This document shows positions 1 through 9,496 of a stretch of DNA of 35,349 nt, in pieces; position 1 is the stretch's first letter; each line of letters starts with the position of its first letter. The notes below the pieces were generated by a model. It was not told the origin of the DNA and did not search any database. It saw only the letters and a program-made list of their open reading frames with translations. This stretch comes from Microbacterium yannicii (GTDB taxonomy: Bacteria; Actinomycetota; Actinomycetes; Actinomycetales; Microbacteriaceae). A program made the position numbers and the translations under genes. Location: positions 1-35,349 of the forward strand of contig NZ_JAMXMB010000004.1 of NCBI RefSeq assembly GCF_024055635.1, written 5' to 3'.

Positions 1-25
1 CCCGGCCCGCCGCGCCGTGCAGAGC

Positions 26-41
26 ATGAGAAGAGTCTCAT
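26..41. repeat. Small inverted repeat upstream of first gene
   Basis: ATGAGA and TCTCAT are separated by AGAG, a perfect 6-bp inverted repeat. It lies in the 123-bp stretch before the first gene, in which I see no coding sequence. It could be an operator or a chance hairpin; nothing else supports either reading. Confidence 0.3.
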
Positions 42-123
42 CGCCAGTGGCGCCTCCGGCGCGGTCTGTCTGTCACCATGGAGTGAGGGGAAACGTTCCG
101 CGCACCGGGGAGGCAGGCTAGAC

Positions 124-837
124 GTGGAAGCACGCACGGGACTCGTGATCGGCGGCGTCACCGCCGTGGTTGCGAGCATCGCCGTCGTGACCGCCGTCGC
201 GCTGACGAGCACCATGGCGCTCGCCGATTCGCGCGGTACGAGCCTGGCGTCCGAGCGGGTGGTCGTTCCCTCCGCCCCGGCGCCCTCCGCCAGCCCTCGC
301 CCGACCCCGACCGCCACTTCCGAAGCGCAGGCCGCGGTCGATGCCGAAGTGGTGGAGGCGCCCGCTCCGCTGGTGGTCGATACCTCGAGCGGCTCGCAGG
401 AGGCACGGATTCCGGCCACGCCGGCGGTGCCCCCGGCGGCACAACCCGCGCCGGACGTGGCAGCGCCCACCATTCCTGCAGACCTCGAGCCGGCCATCGC
501 CGCCGCGAAGGCCGCCGGATCGTGGGAGGGGCTTCGCACGTGGGCACTCGCACACGGCTGGAACGCCGCGCGGATCGATGCGCTCCTGTCGCGACTCGAC
601 CGCGAGATGGCCGCACACGCGCCGAGCGCCGATGGCACGGCCGAGCGCAACGACTCCGACACCCACCGGCGCCTGGGCGCCTCGGGGTCCGACGAACAGA
701 AGAGCACGGCGGGCACCGAGCCGGCGCACAACGATAGGCGTCCCGCGCATGCGGGCTCGAACGTCGGGAACGGCAATGGCGCCGGTCACGATGCGAAGAA
801 AGACCAGTCGCGCAATTCCCCAGACAAGCGCGACTGA
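124..837 (+). CDS. Membrane-anchored Pro/Ala-rich protein of unknown function
   Basis: A 237-residue protein of unknown function. The GTG start is preceded by a GGGGAGG ribosome binding site about 10 nt upstream. Residues 7-34 form one long hydrophobic segment (signal anchor or uncleaved signal peptide), so the rest probably lies outside the membrane. Residues about 40-120 are a low-complexity Pro/Ala/Thr/Ser stretch typical of wall-spanning linkers. Residues about 120-165 form a compact helical patch (AAKAAGSWEGLRTWALAHGW) with conserved-looking Trp residues. The last 70 residues are polar, charged and Gly/Asn rich, probably disordered. It converges on the two-component system genes, with a strong terminator between. 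A cell-envelope role is inferred from architecture only. Confidence 0.8.
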   Translation: MEARTGLVIGGVTAVVASIAVVTAVALTSTMALADSRGTSLASERVVVPSAPAPSASPRPTPTATSEAQAAVDAEVVEAPAPLVVDTSSGSQEARIPATPAVPPAAQPAPDVAAPTIPADLEPAIAAAKAAGSWEGLRTWALAHGWNAARIDALLSRLDREMAAHAPSADGTAERNDSDTHRRLGASGSDEQKSTAGTEPAHNDRRPAHAGSNVGNGNGAGHDAKKDQSRNSPDKRD

Positions 838-869
838 TTACGGTCGGATTCCCCAGTCCGGCCTTTCAC

Positions 870-899
870 AGCCCCCGGTGTCCCCCAGCACCGGGGGCT
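870..899. terminator. Strong intrinsic terminator
   Basis: An 11-bp perfect stem (AGCCCCCGGTG pairing with CACCGGGGGCT) with an 8-nt loop, followed on the plus strand by TTCTTCGT. It lies between the convergent genes ending at 837 and 988 and is the best T-tailed hairpin in the window. Confidence 0.88.
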
Positions 900-987
900 T
901 CTTCGTGCGCCGCAAGAGCGGGTCACCCAGCGGGGCGGGATGCGGATGCGGCTGCGGCGATTCGGGCCTCGTGCAGGCGCTCCGGCC

Positions 988-1644
988 TCACTCCCAGCGG
1001 TAGCCCGCGCCGCGCACCGTGACGATGTGGTCCGGGCCGAGCTTTCCGCGCAGATAGCGTACGTACACGTCGACCACGTTGGAACCGGGATCGAAGTCGA
1101 GCCCCCATACCCGGCTCAGCAGCTGCTCCCGGCTGAGGACGCGCCCGGGGTTGCGGAGGAACTGCTCGGCGAGGGCGAACTCGCGAGCAGACAGGTCGAT
1201 CTCCCGCCCCGCGACGCTCGCGCGCCGCGCGAGGATGTCGAGCGCGACGTCGCCGTGCGAGATCGATACGCCGGGCTGCGGAACGCTCTCGCGCAGGCGG
1301 GAGCGGACGCGTGCCAGAAGCTCTTCGAACGTGAACGGCTTGGGCACGTAGTCGTTCGCGCCGGCATCCAGGCCCGTCACGGTATCGCGCGTGCTGGAGC
1401 GCGCCGTCAGCATGATGACCGGTACGGCCGAACCACGGGCCCGCAGCTCGCGCAGCAGTTCGAATCCATCCATCGTGGGCAGGCCCACGTCCAGCAGCAC
1501 CAGGTCGGCGTCGCCGCGCAGCGCGGCCTCGAGTCCCTCGGGGCCGTCTTCGACCACGAGCGTCTCGTAACCCGCTGACTCCAGCCCGCGGCTGACGAAG
1601 GCGGCGATCCGCGGCTCATCCTCGACGATCAGGATCCTGGTCAT
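988..1644 (-). CDS. OmpR/PhoB-family response regulator
   Basis: A 218-residue DNA-binding response regulator. The receiver domain (residues 1-115) has the acidic pair D9/E10, phospho-acceptor D52 in LVLLDVGLP, T80 in VIMLTAR and K102 in DYVPKPF. A winged-helix OmpR-type DNA-binding domain fills residues about 125-218 and ends with the usual VRGAGYRWE-type sequence. The reading frame is open further upstream, but the ATG at 1644 begins exactly at the conserved MTRILIVEDE start and overlaps the kinase stop by 4 bp (ATGA), so the two are translationally coupled. The kinase at 1641-3146 is the expected phosphodonor. The target genes and stimulus cannot be read from the sequence. Confidence 0.95.
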   Translation of the reverse strand: MTRILIVEDEPRIAAFVSRGLESAGYETLVVEDGPEGLEAALRGDADLVLLDVGLPTMDGFELLRELRARGSAVPVIMLTARSSTRDTVTGLDAGANDYVPKPFTFEELLARVRSRLRESVPQPGVSISHGDVALDILARRASVAGREIDLSAREFALAEQFLRNPGRVLSREQLLSRVWGLDFDPGSNVVDVYVRYLRGKLGPDHIVTVRGAGYRWE

Positions 1645-3146
1645 CCGGCGGCCTCTCGTTGCAGCACGACATCCCCGGCTCGCACCGGCATCGGCAGCTC
1701 GGCGCCGGTCGGAGGCAGATGGATGGTGAACGTCGCGCCGCCGCCGGGCGTGTCGGTGACCACGCAATGGCCACCGTGGCCCTTCGCGATCGCATCGACG
1801 ATGGCGAGGCCCAGTCCGGACCCGCCGACCGACCGCTTGACGTGTGCACGATCGAAGCGGCGGAAGATCCGGGTGCGTTCGTCGAGCGGGATGCCGGGCC
1901 CATGATCGCGCACCCAGAGCCGAGCGCCCTCGATGTCGCGCGCGCTGCCGATCTCGATCGGAGCTCCCGCCGGCGTGTACTTCGCAGCGTTGTCGGCGAG
2001 TTGGAGCCAAGCCTGCAGCAGACGGTCCTGATCGCCGATGGTCTCGCCGTCGGCGACGGCCTCGGTCGTCCAGGAGTGCCCGGGGATCACCGCGACGAGT
2101 TCACCGACGCGGGCGGTCAACGAGGCGAGATCGACGGCGGCCAGGGTGCTCGAATCGGCCTCCGCGGTGGCGAGCAGATCGATGTCCTCGACGAGCCGGG
2201 TCAGACGGTCGAGCTCGGCGATGCCGATGTCGCGCGCGGACGCCACGTCCGCGGCATCCTGCGGGTTCATCAGCTCGAGATGCCCGCGCACGATCGTGAT
2301 GGGCGTCTTCAGCTCGTGGCGCACGTCGTCCAGGAGCTGGCGCTGCCCGTCGACGGAGTCCTCCAGGCGATCGAGCATCGAGTTGACGGTGCGCGAGAGA
2401 TCGGAGATATCGTCGTTGCCGTGCGGCTCGAGGCGCCGTGAGAGATCGCTGATGGAGATGGCGTCCGCCGTCTCGCGGAGGTGGCGGATCGGGGACAGCA
2501 GTCGCCCCGTCACGAACCAGCCGACGATGCCGATCGCGGCCAGCACGGCGAGTGCGGCTATCACGTAGGTCGTCATGGCGAAGGTGACGGGACGCAGCTC
2601 CTCGCCGAGGTTGACGGCACGCACGTACAGGCCCTGCTCCGGATCGCCGTCCATGTGCACGGGGATCGCGATGTAGCGCAGCGATCCCTGGTCGGTCACC
2701 GCGGTACCTCTTCGCGTACTGCCGTCCGCGGTCTCGGCGACCACGCGGTCGATGAGCTGGCTGTTCTTCGAGATGTCGAACCCGGAGAGAGTCGCAGGCA
2801 CCCAGCGCGGTGCGCCGTCGATCAGCGCCAGCGAAGCCTCGTTGCGACCCGGCACCAGGCGTGCGACGACCGCGTTGAGATAGTCGTCGACGGACCGGAA
2901 GTCGTCCCTGTCGAGCACGTCGGTCGCCGCGGGCGCGGCCTGCGTCGCGCCCGCGGCGGCATCGGCTGACACCCCTTCCAGCGATTCGACCTGTGCTTTC
3001 AACCGCTGGTCCACCCCGTTCAGGGCCTGCTCCCGCTGCACGAGGAACGTCACGCTGCCCACGATCGCCAAGCCGACGCACGCGACGGCGAGGATCGCAG
3101 CAAGGATCCTGACGCGCGCGGGGACCGGGCGGGGCGTTCGGGCCAT
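1641..3146 (-). CDS. Sensor histidine kinase, two-component system
   Basis: A 501-residue membrane kinase, partner of the response regulator it overlaps by 4 bp. The N-terminal transmembrane helix is at about 13-36, an extracytoplasmic sensor region at about 37-188, and a second helix at about 189-212. A HAMP linker follows (about 213-265), then the HisKA domain with phospho-acceptor H277 in DVRHELKTP. The HATPase domain has the N-box (N386 in QLADNAAKY), DHGPGIP, the F-box region and GGSGLGLAIV. The sensor region resembles no named ligand domain that I can recognise. I chose the ATG at 3146; an upstream in-frame ATG at 3182 would add 12 basic residues and come close to the fumC stop codon at 3194. 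Neither start has a strong ribosome binding site. Confidence 0.93.
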   Translation of the reverse strand: MARTPRPVPARVRILAAILAVACVGLAIVGSVTFLVQREQALNGVDQRLKAQVESLEGVSADAAAGATQAAPAATDVLDRDDFRSVDDYLNAVVARLVPGRNEASLALIDGAPRWVPATLSGFDISKNSQLIDRVVAETADGSTRRGTAVTDQGSLRYIAIPVHMDGDPEQGLYVRAVNLGEELRPVTFAMTTYVIAALAVLAAIGIVGWFVTGRLLSPIRHLRETADAISISDLSRRLEPHGNDDISDLSRTVNSMLDRLEDSVDGQRQLLDDVRHELKTPITIVRGHLELMNPQDAADVASARDIGIAELDRLTRLVEDIDLLATAEADSSTLAAVDLASLTARVGELVAVIPGHSWTTEAVADGETIGDQDRLLQAWLQLADNAAKYTPAGAPIEIGSARDIEGARLWVRDHGPGIPLDERTRIFRRFDRAHVKRSVGGSGLGLAIVDAIAKGHGGHCVVTDTPGGGATFTIHLPPTGAELPMPVRAGDVVLQREAAG

Positions 3147-3193
3147 GCGCCGATTATCCCGCCGATGGAGACGCAGCGGCATGGGGGGGCGGA

Positions 3194-4588
3194 TCAGCCC
3201 GGGTGCGTCATCGAAAGGAGGTCCAGCTTCTCGTCCAGCTGCTCGAGGGTGAGCTCTCCGCGCTCCACATAGCCCAGGTCGACCACGGCCTCACGCACCG
3301 TGATGCCCTTCGCGACGGAGTGCTTGGCGATCTTGGCCGCCGCCTCGTACCCGATGAGCTTGTTGAGCGGCGTGACGATGGAGGGCGACATCCCGGCATA
3401 GGCGGCGGCGCGCTCGACGTTCGCCTCGAGGCCGTCGATCGTCTTGTCGGCGAGCACGCGCGAGGTGTTGGCCAACAGCTCGATGGACTCCAGCACCGCG
3501 CTGCCCATGATCGGGATGGCGACGTTGAGCTCGAAGGCGCCGGACGCTCCCGCCCACGCGACCGTCGCGTCGTTGCCGATCACCCGGGCGCACACCATGA
3601 GCGTGGCCTCGGGGATCACCGGGTTGACCTTGCCGGGCATGATCGACGAACCGGGCTGCAGGTCGGGGATGTGCAGCTCGCCGAGGCCGGTGTTCGGGCC
3701 GGAGCCCATCCAGCGCAGGTCGTTGTTGATCTTCGTCAGCGACACCGCGATGGTGCGCAGGGCGCCGGATGCCTCGACCAGCGCGTCCCGGTTGGCCTGA
3801 GCTTCGAAGTGGTCCCTGGCCTCCGTGATCGGCAGCTCGGTGTCGGCGACGATGATCTCGATGACGCGCTGCGGGAATCCGAGGGGGGTGTTGATGCCGG
3901 TGCCCACGGCGGTGCCGCCGAGAGGCACCTCCGCGACGCGGGGGAGCACCGCCTGCACCCGCTCGATGCCGAGGCGGATCTGGCGTGCGTACCCGCCGAA
4001 CTCCTGACCGAGGGTGACGGGCGTCGCGTCCATGAGGTGCGTGCGGCCCGACTTGACCACGGTCTTCCACAGGTCGGCCTTGGTCTCCAGCGCGACCGCC
4101 AGGTGGTCGAGCGCCGGGATCAGATCGTCGATCAGCTCCTGCGTCACGGCGATGTGCACGGAGGTCGGGAAGACGTCATTGGAGGACTGCGACGCGTTGA
4201 CGTGGTCGTTCGGGTGCACGGTGGCGCCGAGCGCGTGCGTCGCGAGGGTGGCCAGCACCTCGTTCATGTTCATGTTCGACGACGTGCCGCTGCCGGTCTG
4301 ATAGACGTCGATCGGGAACTGGTCGGCGAACTCGCCGGCGATGATGCGATCGGCGGCCCCGGCGATGGCATCGGCGATGGCGCCATCGAGCGTGCCGAGC
4401 TCCTTGTTCGCGAGGGCCGCGGCCTTCTTGATGCGTGCCAGCGCGACGATCTGCGCGGGCTCGAGCCGGTCGCCCGAGATCGGGAAGTTCTCGACGGCGC
4501 GCTGCGTCTGGGCGGCGTAGAGCGCGTTCTTGGGAACTCGCACCTCGCCCATGGTGTCGTGCTCGATGCGGTACTCGGTGTCGGTCAC
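3194..4588 (-). CDS. fumC: Fumarate hydratase, class II
   Basis: A 464-residue fumarase that interconverts fumarate and malate in the TCA cycle, cytosolic, probably a homotetramer of the oxygen-stable class II type. The superfamily signature [11 protein letters not shown] is at about 313-323. Substrate-binding motifs [11 protein letters not shown] (about 180-190) and [13 protein letters not shown] (98-110) are intact, and the length is normal. I start it at the GTG at 4588, giving [11 protein letters not shown], because GAGGA lies 8 nt upstream. The frame continues to another GTG at 4601-4603, but that start would place the ribosome binding site inside the gene. It follows the carbonic anhydrase after a 43-nt gap in a co-directional run. 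Confidence 0.97.
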   Translation of the reverse strand: MTDTEYRIEHDTMGEVRVPKNALYAAQTQRAVENFPISGDRLEPAQIVALARIKKAAALANKELGTLDGAIADAIAGAADRIIAGEFADQFPIDVYQTGSGTSSNMNMNEVLATLATHALGATVHPNDHVNASQSSNDVFPTSVHIAVTQELIDDLIPALDHLAVALETKADLWKTVVKSGRTHLMDATPVTLGQEFGGYARQIRLGIERVQAVLPRVAEVPLGGTAVGTGINTPLGFPQRVIEIIVADTELPITEARDHFEAQANRDALVEASGALRTIAVSLTKINNDLRWMGSGPNTGLGELHIPDLQPGSSIMPGKVNPVIPEATLMVCARVIGNDATVAWAGASGAFELNVAIPIMGSAVLESIELLANTSRVLADKTIDGLEANVERAAAYAGMSPSIVTPLNKLIGYEAAAKIAKHSVAKGITVREAVVDLGYVERGELTLEQLDEKLDLLSMTHPG

Positions 4589-4631
4589 GTCGTTGTTCCT
4601 CACGTGTCGGTACGGGGTGGGGGAAACCGGT

Positions 4632-5282
4632 TCAGGCCTGGTCGGGGATTCCGACCATCACGTCGGGGACAGCCGTGCCCTCGGCGAGGCGGTAGTTCGC
4701 GCCGACGATCGCGAGACGACCCTCGGCGACGGCGGTGCTGATGAGCTCGGAGGCGTGCAGCAGCTCGCCCACGGTGTCGCGCAGATGCTCGCGGCCGACC
4801 TCGTCGGCGTCGATCTCGGCGGGGTAGACACCGTCCACCGCGGAGGCGCGCTGCACCCGGCGCACGGCCGGAACGATGGGGGAGATGAGGCGCCAGATGT
4901 GCGGCGGGAGCGGGTCGGCCTCGGGGTCGGTGATGTCGATCGCGGCCCGCACGGCGCCGCAGGCGTCGTGGCCGAGGACCACGATGAGCGGCACCTCCAG
5001 CACGGCGACGGCGTACTCGAGACTGCCCACGACCGAGTCGGAGATGACCTGGCCCGCGTTGCGCACGACGAACAGGTCGCCGAGGCCCTTGTCGAAGATG
5101 ATCTCCGCGGCGAGGCGCGAATCGGCGCAGCCGAACAGGGCCGCGCGGGGGCGCTGCCCTTCTGCGAGCTCATGACGGGTGTCGACGTCCTGACGGGGAT
5201 GCCGCGGCTCCCCGGCGACGAAGCGCGCGTTGCCGCGCTGCATCTCCTGCCAGGCCTTCACGGGCGTCGGCTGGTCGGTCAC
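4632..5282 (-). CDS. Beta-class carbonic anhydrase
   Basis: A 216-residue zinc enzyme converting CO2 and water to bicarbonate and a proton. Zinc and active-site motifs are clear: C52 with D54/R56 in GCADSR, then H105 and C108 in GHDACGA. The start is a GTG at 5282 with AGGAGG about 5 nt upstream; the frame is open far upstream, but that part is antisense-like sequence in xseB/DUF4245. The GTG overlaps the stop of the DUF4245 gene by 4 bp (GTGA), so translation is coupled. Bicarbonate supply for carboxylations next to central-carbon genes is a plausible role; that link is inference. Confidence 0.95.
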   Translation of the reverse strand: MTDQPTPVKAWQEMQRGNARFVAGEPRHPRQDVDTRHELAEGQRPRAALFGCADSRLAAEIIFDKGLGDLFVVRNAGQVISDSVVGSLEYAVAVLEVPLIVVLGHDACGAVRAAIDITDPEADPLPPHIWRLISPIVPAVRRVQRASAVDGVYPAEIDADEVGREHLRDTVGELLHASELISTAVAEGRLAIVGANYRLAEGTAVPDVMVGIPDQA

Positions 5283-5926
5283 TCGGCCTCCTCGCGCAAT
5301 GCGGTGATCTGATCGGCGACGGAGCGCGCCGTCTCTTCCAGCGCCTTCTCGCCGGCTGCGCCGTAGATGAGCACGGCGTCGGTGCCGGCGTCGGTGGCGA
5401 GGGCGACCGAGATGTTCCCGGTGCGCTCGGGGTCGAGTTCGTAGCGGTCCCACGTGATGCCGTCGACGGTCAGGGTGTCCTGAGGAGCGGAGCCCGAGAG
5501 CACGCGCGCCGCCCACGACTCGTCGGCGTCGAAGCCCTGGGCCACGCGGAGGAAGCCGCGCTCGTCCTCTCCGGCGGGGGCGTAGACGACCGTGAAGGCG
5601 CGCACCGGGCCGTTGCCCTCGATGCGGGCGCTGTTCACCACCCAGTCGTCGGACAGCTCGGGCGTGATGACGGTGCGGTCCTCCGATGCGGAGATGTCCG
5701 CTGCGACCGCGGCGACGTCGATCGGCTCGCGTGCGGGGGGAGTGCCGCGCGGAACGGCGACGATCACGACCACGACGACCGCGAGCGTGGCGAGCAGTGC
5801 CGCGATGAGGTTGCGCACGTTCTGGCTCGAGCGGTAGACCCGGGACGACTCCGCCTTGCGGTCGGCCGTCTCCTGCGGGGTCTCCGGGCGGCCGAGCTCG
5901 GCGACGATGCGGGGCCTGCGCGTCAT
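5279..5926 (-). CDS. DUF4245 family membrane-anchored protein
   Basis: A 215-residue protein with a cytosolic basic N-terminus, one transmembrane helix at about 38-58 ([19 protein letters not shown]) and an external domain of about 155 residues. The family matches DUF4245 by sequence character and by its place near xseA/xseB, glpX and fumC, an order also found in mycobacteria. No function is established. The ATG at 5926 has GGAGGAGG just upstream and overlaps the xseB stop by 4 bp; the downstream carbonic anhydrase overlaps this stop in turn. Such tight coupling to exonuclease VII suggests co-expression rather than a shared reaction. Confidence 0.88.
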   Translation of the reverse strand: MTRRPRIVAELGRPETPQETADRKAESSRVYRSSQNVRNLIAALLATLAVVVVVIVAVPRGTPPAREPIDVAAVAADISASEDRTVITPELSDDWVVNSARIEGNGPVRAFTVVYAPAGEDERGFLRVAQGFDADESWAARVLSGSAPQDTLTVDGITWDRYELDPERTGNISVALATDAGTDAVLIYGAAGEKALEETARSVADQITALREEAE

Positions 5927-6177
5927 CGGGCCTCCTCCGCGCCGGTGCGCTCCACGGTCGCCCGTGCGGCCTCCAGCCGGCGCTTGGCGCCCAGCAGCCA
6001 CTCCTCGCAGCGAGCGGCGAGGGCCTCGCCGCGCTCCCACAGGGCCAGGGAGTGCTCGAGAGTCGGGGCGCCCTGTTCCAGCTCGGCGACGACACGCACC
6101 AGTTCATCGCGTGCCTGCTCGAAAGAGAGGGTCGCGACGTCCTCGGGGGCGCCGCTCTTCTCAGTCATGGCCTCCAT
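5923..6177 (-). CDS. xseB: Exodeoxyribonuclease VII small subunit
   Basis: An 84-residue protein, normal for XseB. It carries the helical hairpin typical of the family ([20 protein letters not shown], then [20 protein letters not shown]). It binds several-fold in excess to XseA to form exonuclease VII, which degrades single-stranded DNA in both directions. It starts 1 nt after the xseA stop. An alternative ATG at 6168 has GGAGG only 2 nt upstream, too close to be useful, so I keep the first ATG at 6177. It overlaps the next gene by 4 bp. Confidence 0.93.
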   Translation of the reverse strand: MEAMTEKSGAPEDVATLSFEQARDELVRVVAELEQGAPTLEHSLALWERGEALAARCEEWLLGAKRRLEAARATVERTGAEEAR

Positions 6178-6178
6178 C

Positions 6179-7534
6179 TTAGTTCGCGGCCGAGCGCGCG
6201 CCGTGCCCCGCCGGGTCGGGCTCCGTCACGTCCTCGGCGGCGGGATCGGTGCCCGCCGACAGCTGTTCGGCGATCTCCCCATCCGAGTGCGCCGCGAACG
6301 ACCCGCGACCGACCGTGACGACGACGGCGGTGGATGCCGGAGCCTGCGCGGCATCCCGCACGATGACGCCGTCGGTCAGGTGCGCGATGGCGTAGCCGCG
6401 GGCCAGGGTGGACGCGGGCGACAGCGCCCGCAGCGTGGCGCGCAGCTCGGCGGTGCGGCGCTCGTGCAGCTGGAGCGAGCGGTCCACCCGATCGCGCCCC
6501 CGTGAGGCGAGCACCTCGACCTCGTGCGCCCGCGTGGTGAGGAGGGTCTCCGGGGCGCGCAGCACCGGTCGGGATCTGAGCTGCTCCAGCTGCGCGATGT
6601 CGTGCGAGATCCGCTGCGTGAGTCGCATGTTCATGCGGGAGCGCAGCTGTCCGACGATCGCACGCTGCTCCGCGACATCCGGCACGATGCGCTTGGCGGC
6701 ATCCGTCGGCGTCGAGGCCCGGAGGTCCGCCACGTCGTCGAGCAGGGGATGGTCGTTCTCGTGGCCGATGGCGCTGACGACGGGAGTGGATGCCGCGGCC
6801 ACCGCCCGCAGCAGGCGCTCGTCGCTGAACCCGAGCAATGTCTGGGGATCGCCGCCGCCGCGCGCGATGACGATGACGTCGACGTCGGGGGCCGCATCCA
6901 GCGCCTTCAGCGCCGCGATCGTCTCGGGGACGCAGCGGTCGCCCTGGACGGCGGCGTACTTCGTCTGGAAGCGCACCTGGGGCCAGCGCAGCTCGGCGTT
7001 GCGGTGGACGTCCTTCTCAGCATCCGAGTTCTCGCCCGTGATGAGACCGATGAGGTGCGGAAGGAACGGCAGGGTCTTCTTGCGGGCCGGGTCGAACAGC
7101 CCTTCCGACCGCAGCTGCACCCGCAGCCTCTCGAGGCGTTCGAGCTGATCGCCAAGGCCGACATGGCGCATGGCCGAGACGCCGAAGCCGAAGTCGCCGT
7201 TCTTGACGAAGTAGTCGGCCTTCACGCAGGCGATCACGTGGTCGCCCACCTTGAGGTCGCCGGGGAGCCGATCCCGTGTCGACGACCAGATGCGGAACGA
7301 GATCGTCGCATCGGTGACGAGGTCTTTCAGACGCCCGAAGACATTCCCGCCGCGCTGGTTCCACCCCGTGATCTCGCCCTCGACCCATACCGAGCCCCAC
7401 GTCTGGACGAATCCTCGGATCGTGTCGTTGAGCCGCGCCACCGAGGTCGGCGCCTGCGAGCTGGAGTCCCGCGGCGGCACGGAGTCGGGGGGCGGCGGCT
7501 CGCCGGGGACGGTGGCGGGCTGGAAGGTCGTCAT
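6179..7534 (-). CDS. xseA: Exodeoxyribonuclease VII large subunit
   Basis: A 451-residue catalytic subunit of exonuclease VII. The N-terminal OB-fold for single-stranded DNA is at about residues 30-130 ([21 protein letters not shown]). The catalytic core includes [15 protein letters not shown], the conserved [10 protein letters not shown] and [11 protein letters not shown], followed by the long coiled-coil region that recruits XseB. I chose the ATG at 7534 (MTTFQPATV) with AAAGGA 4 nt upstream. Upstream sequence in frame is non-family and overlaps the divergent ispH promoter. It is first in the minus-strand run xseA-xseB-DUF4245-carbonic anhydrase-fumC. Confidence 0.96.
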   Translation of the reverse strand: MTTFQPATVPGEPPPPDSVPPRDSSSQAPTSVARLNDTIRGFVQTWGSVWVEGEITGWNQRGGNVFGRLKDLVTDATISFRIWSSTRDRLPGDLKVGDHVIACVKADYFVKNGDFGFGVSAMRHVGLGDQLERLERLRVQLRSEGLFDPARKKTLPFLPHLIGLITGENSDAEKDVHRNAELRWPQVRFQTKYAAVQGDRCVPETIAALKALDAAPDVDVIVIARGGGDPQTLLGFSDERLLRAVAAASTPVVSAIGHENDHPLLDDVADLRASTPTDAAKRIVPDVAEQRAIVGQLRSRMNMRLTQRISHDIAQLEQLRSRPVLRAPETLLTTRAHEVEVLASRGRDRVDRSLQLHERRTAELRATLRALSPASTLARGYAIAHLTDGVIVRDAAQAPASTAVVVTVGRGSFAAHSDGEIAEQLSAGTDPAAEDVTEPDPAGHGARSAAN

Positions 7535-7628
7535 GCGGTCCTTTCGTGCTCGGGCGCCCGGCGTTCCGCCGGCGCACGTGCAGGTGTCGCGAGCTGTGCC
7601 ACGGAGGCCTCGCTCAGGAGCCCGCCCG

Positions 7629-7643
7629 TAGACTCGAGGGGTG
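7629..7643 (+). promoter_or_regulatory. Leaderless promoter of ispH (TAGACT-N6-GTG)
   Basis: TAGACT at 7629-7634 fits the actinobacterial -10 consensus TANNNT. It lies exactly 6 nt before the GTG, so transcription should start on the start codon. No -35 element is evident. Confidence 0.6.
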
Positions 7644-8732
7644 AGCATCAGCACCGTGGGGCAGACCCGAACGAGTCCGGCCCCTGTGAGCATGCCCGTC
7701 CCGCGCATCCCACGGCGGCGCGAACCGCTTCAGGATATCGCCGGGTCCGGACACAAGCGCGTGCTCCTGGCATCGCCGCGCGGCTATTGCGCCGGCGTGG
7801 ACCGCGCCGTCATCGCCGTCGAGAAGGCGCTGGAGCGCTTCGGCGCCCCCGTGTACGTGCGCAAGCAGATCGTGCACAACATCCACGTCGTCACCGAGCT
7901 CGAGGCCGCCGGCGCGATCTTCGTCGAGGAGGTCGACGAGGTCCCGCCCGGTGCCCACGTCGTCTTCAGCGCGCACGGGGTGTCGCCTGCGGTCGTCGAT
8001 GCGGCAGCCGATCGCGGCCTCCGCGCCATCGACGCGACCTGCCCCCTCGTCACGAAGGTCCACCGCGAGGCCGTGCGCTTCGCGCGCGACGACTACGAGA
8101 TCCTCCTCATCGGCCACGTGGGGCACGAAGAGGTCCAGGGGACGGCCGGAGAGGCTCCCGACCACGTCACCATCGTGAACTCGCCCGACGAGGCCGACAC
8201 CATCGAGGTGCGCGACCCGTCCAAGGTCGTGTGGCTCTCCCAGACGACGCTGTCGGTCGACGAGACGATGGAGACCGTGCGGCGTCTGCGCGCGCGGTTC
8301 CCCCAGCTGCAGGATCCGCCGTCGGACGACATCTGCTACGCGACGCAGAACCGCCAGGTCGCCATCAAGAAGGTCGCGAAGGACGCCGATCTCGTGATCG
8401 TCGTGGGCTCGGCGAACTCGTCCAACAGTGTCCGCCTCGTGGAGGTCGCGCTCGAGTACGGCGCCAAGGCCGCCTACCGTGTCGACTACGCCGACGAGGT
8501 CGAGCAGGCGTGGCTCGACGGCGTGGAGACGGTCGGCGTCACCAGCGGCGCTTCGGTTCCCGAGGTTCTCGTGCAGCAGGTGCTCGACGACCTCGCCGCC
8601 GCGGGCTACCGCGACGTCGAAGAGGTGCGCACCGCCGAGGAGGACCTGCAGTTCTCCCTCCCCAAGGAGCTTCGGACGGATGCCGCGGGCAAGCGCGACG
8701 ACCGCGCCCTCGGTGGCCGGAGCCGTGCATGA
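7641..8732 (+). CDS. ispH: 4-hydroxy-3-methylbut-2-enyl diphosphate reductase
   Basis: A 363-residue last enzyme of the MEP isoprenoid pathway, making IPP and DMAPP from HMBPP with a [4Fe-4S] cluster. The three cluster cysteines are C50 ([10 protein letters not shown]), C134 (DATCPLV) and C232 ([11 protein letters not shown]). Substrate-binding histidines lie in VHNIHV and FSAHGVSP, and the TTLSVDET motif is present. The N-terminal 35 residues are extra relative to the core. The GTG at 7641 is preceded by a -10 box at the leaderless distance; GTG 7686 and ATG 7692 are weaker alternatives. It overlaps the next gene by 4 bp. Confidence 0.96.
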   Translation: MSISTVGQTRTSPAPVSMPVPRIPRRREPLQDIAGSGHKRVLLASPRGYCAGVDRAVIAVEKALERFGAPVYVRKQIVHNIHVVTELEAAGAIFVEEVDEVPPGAHVVFSAHGVSPAVVDAAADRGLRAIDATCPLVTKVHREAVRFARDDYEILLIGHVGHEEVQGTAGEAPDHVTIVNSPDEADTIEVRDPSKVVWLSQTTLSVDETMETVRRLRARFPQLQDPPSDDICYATQNRQVAIKKVAKDADLVIVVGSANSSNSVRLVEVALEYGAKAAYRVDYADEVEQAWLDGVETVGVTSGASVPEVLVQQVLDDLAAAGYRDVEEVRTAEEDLQFSLPKELRTDAAGKRDDRALGGRSRA

Positions 8733-9367
8733 GCGACCCGTCGTCGCCCCCGCAGCCGCGGGGCGCCGCGTCGCCTGAGGCGCCCGGGACCGAGGCATCG
8801 CCGCCCGAGCCGCACGGCGCTGAACCGTCGCCGGCACGCCCGCAGTTCGGCGAGTACGCCACCCCGGAGGAGCAGCGCGCGCGCATCCGCGAGCCCGCGC
8901 CGTGGCAGCTGGAGCAGACGCCCGTCACCCCCGTCATGACGGACGCTCCCGGCCCGACCGACTCTGCGCCGGCGGCGCCCGTCGAGCGGCGCACGCGGCC
9001 CGTGGACCGCATCGCGACGTTCGCGCTCCTCGCGTACGGCCTGGTGAACGTCGTGTCGTCGGTGCCCGCCTTCCTCGATTACGGGGCGTACGCCGAGACG
9101 ATGCTCGCCGTGATGGGAGTGGATGCGCAGATCAGCGACCCCTCCGGCGGCAGGGCATGGGCGATCGCCTCGGTGCTGGTGCTGACGATCGGCTGGTGCG
9201 CGACGGTCGCCGTGTCGTGGTGGAGCGTTCGGCGCGGGCGGCTGACGTGGTGGATCCCACTGAGCGCCGGCATCCTGTTCACGTTCGTGTCGGGCGTGCT
9301 GATGGCCGTGCCCCTGATGAGCGACCCGACCGTGTGGAAGGCGCTCGTCGAGAGCGTCGGCGGCTGA
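8729..9367 (+). CDS. Predicted membrane protein (DUF6264-like)
   Basis: A 212-residue protein. The first about 90 residues are Pro/Glu/Ala rich and probably disordered and cytosolic. The rest holds three hydrophobic segments at about 94-115, 147-167 and 175-200. A short tryptophan-rich loop ([16 protein letters not shown]) lies between the second and third. I recall similar proteins in Microbacteriaceae named DUF6264, but I cannot confirm that here. The ATG overlaps the ispH stop by 4 bp (ATGA), which implies translational coupling. No function can be assigned. Confidence 0.85.
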   Translation: MSDPSSPPQPRGAASPEAPGTEASPPEPHGAEPSPARPQFGEYATPEEQRARIREPAPWQLEQTPVTPVMTDAPGPTDSAPAAPVERRTRPVDRIATFALLAYGLVNVVSSVPAFLDYGAYAETMLAVMGVDAQISDPSGGRAWAIASVLVLTIGWCATVAVSWWSVRRGRLTWWIPLSAGILFTFVSGVLMAVPLMSDPTVWKALVESVGG

Positions 9368-9450
9368 TTCGTCGGCCACCCGTTCGGGGCTCCCGTGATC
9401 GGTGCCCGGGGTCCATACTCGGGGTGACGGCACGAGCACGGCGGTCCACC

Positions 9451-9478
9451 TGAACCTGCGGATGCCACGTCTCGTGTC
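9451..9478 (+). promoter_or_regulatory. Candidate ECF-sigma autoregulated promoter
   Basis: TGAACC at 9451-9456 and CGTGTC at 9473-9478, 16 nt apart, resemble the GAAC / CGTC elements recognised by ECF sigma factors. The predicted start of transcription, around 9484, would leave a very short leader containing the GGGAGG ribosome binding site of the sigma gene. Confidence 0.4.
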
Positions 9479-9496
9479 TCCTGCGGGAGGTGATGG

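Noticed and set aside
6524..9367. A 947-codon open frame on the plus strand spanning the antisense of xseA, then ispH and the next gene
   Set aside because: The xseA part is antisense and Arg-rich without family features, the ispH part is out of frame, and only the last 212 codons form a real gene. Long empty frames are expected at this GC.
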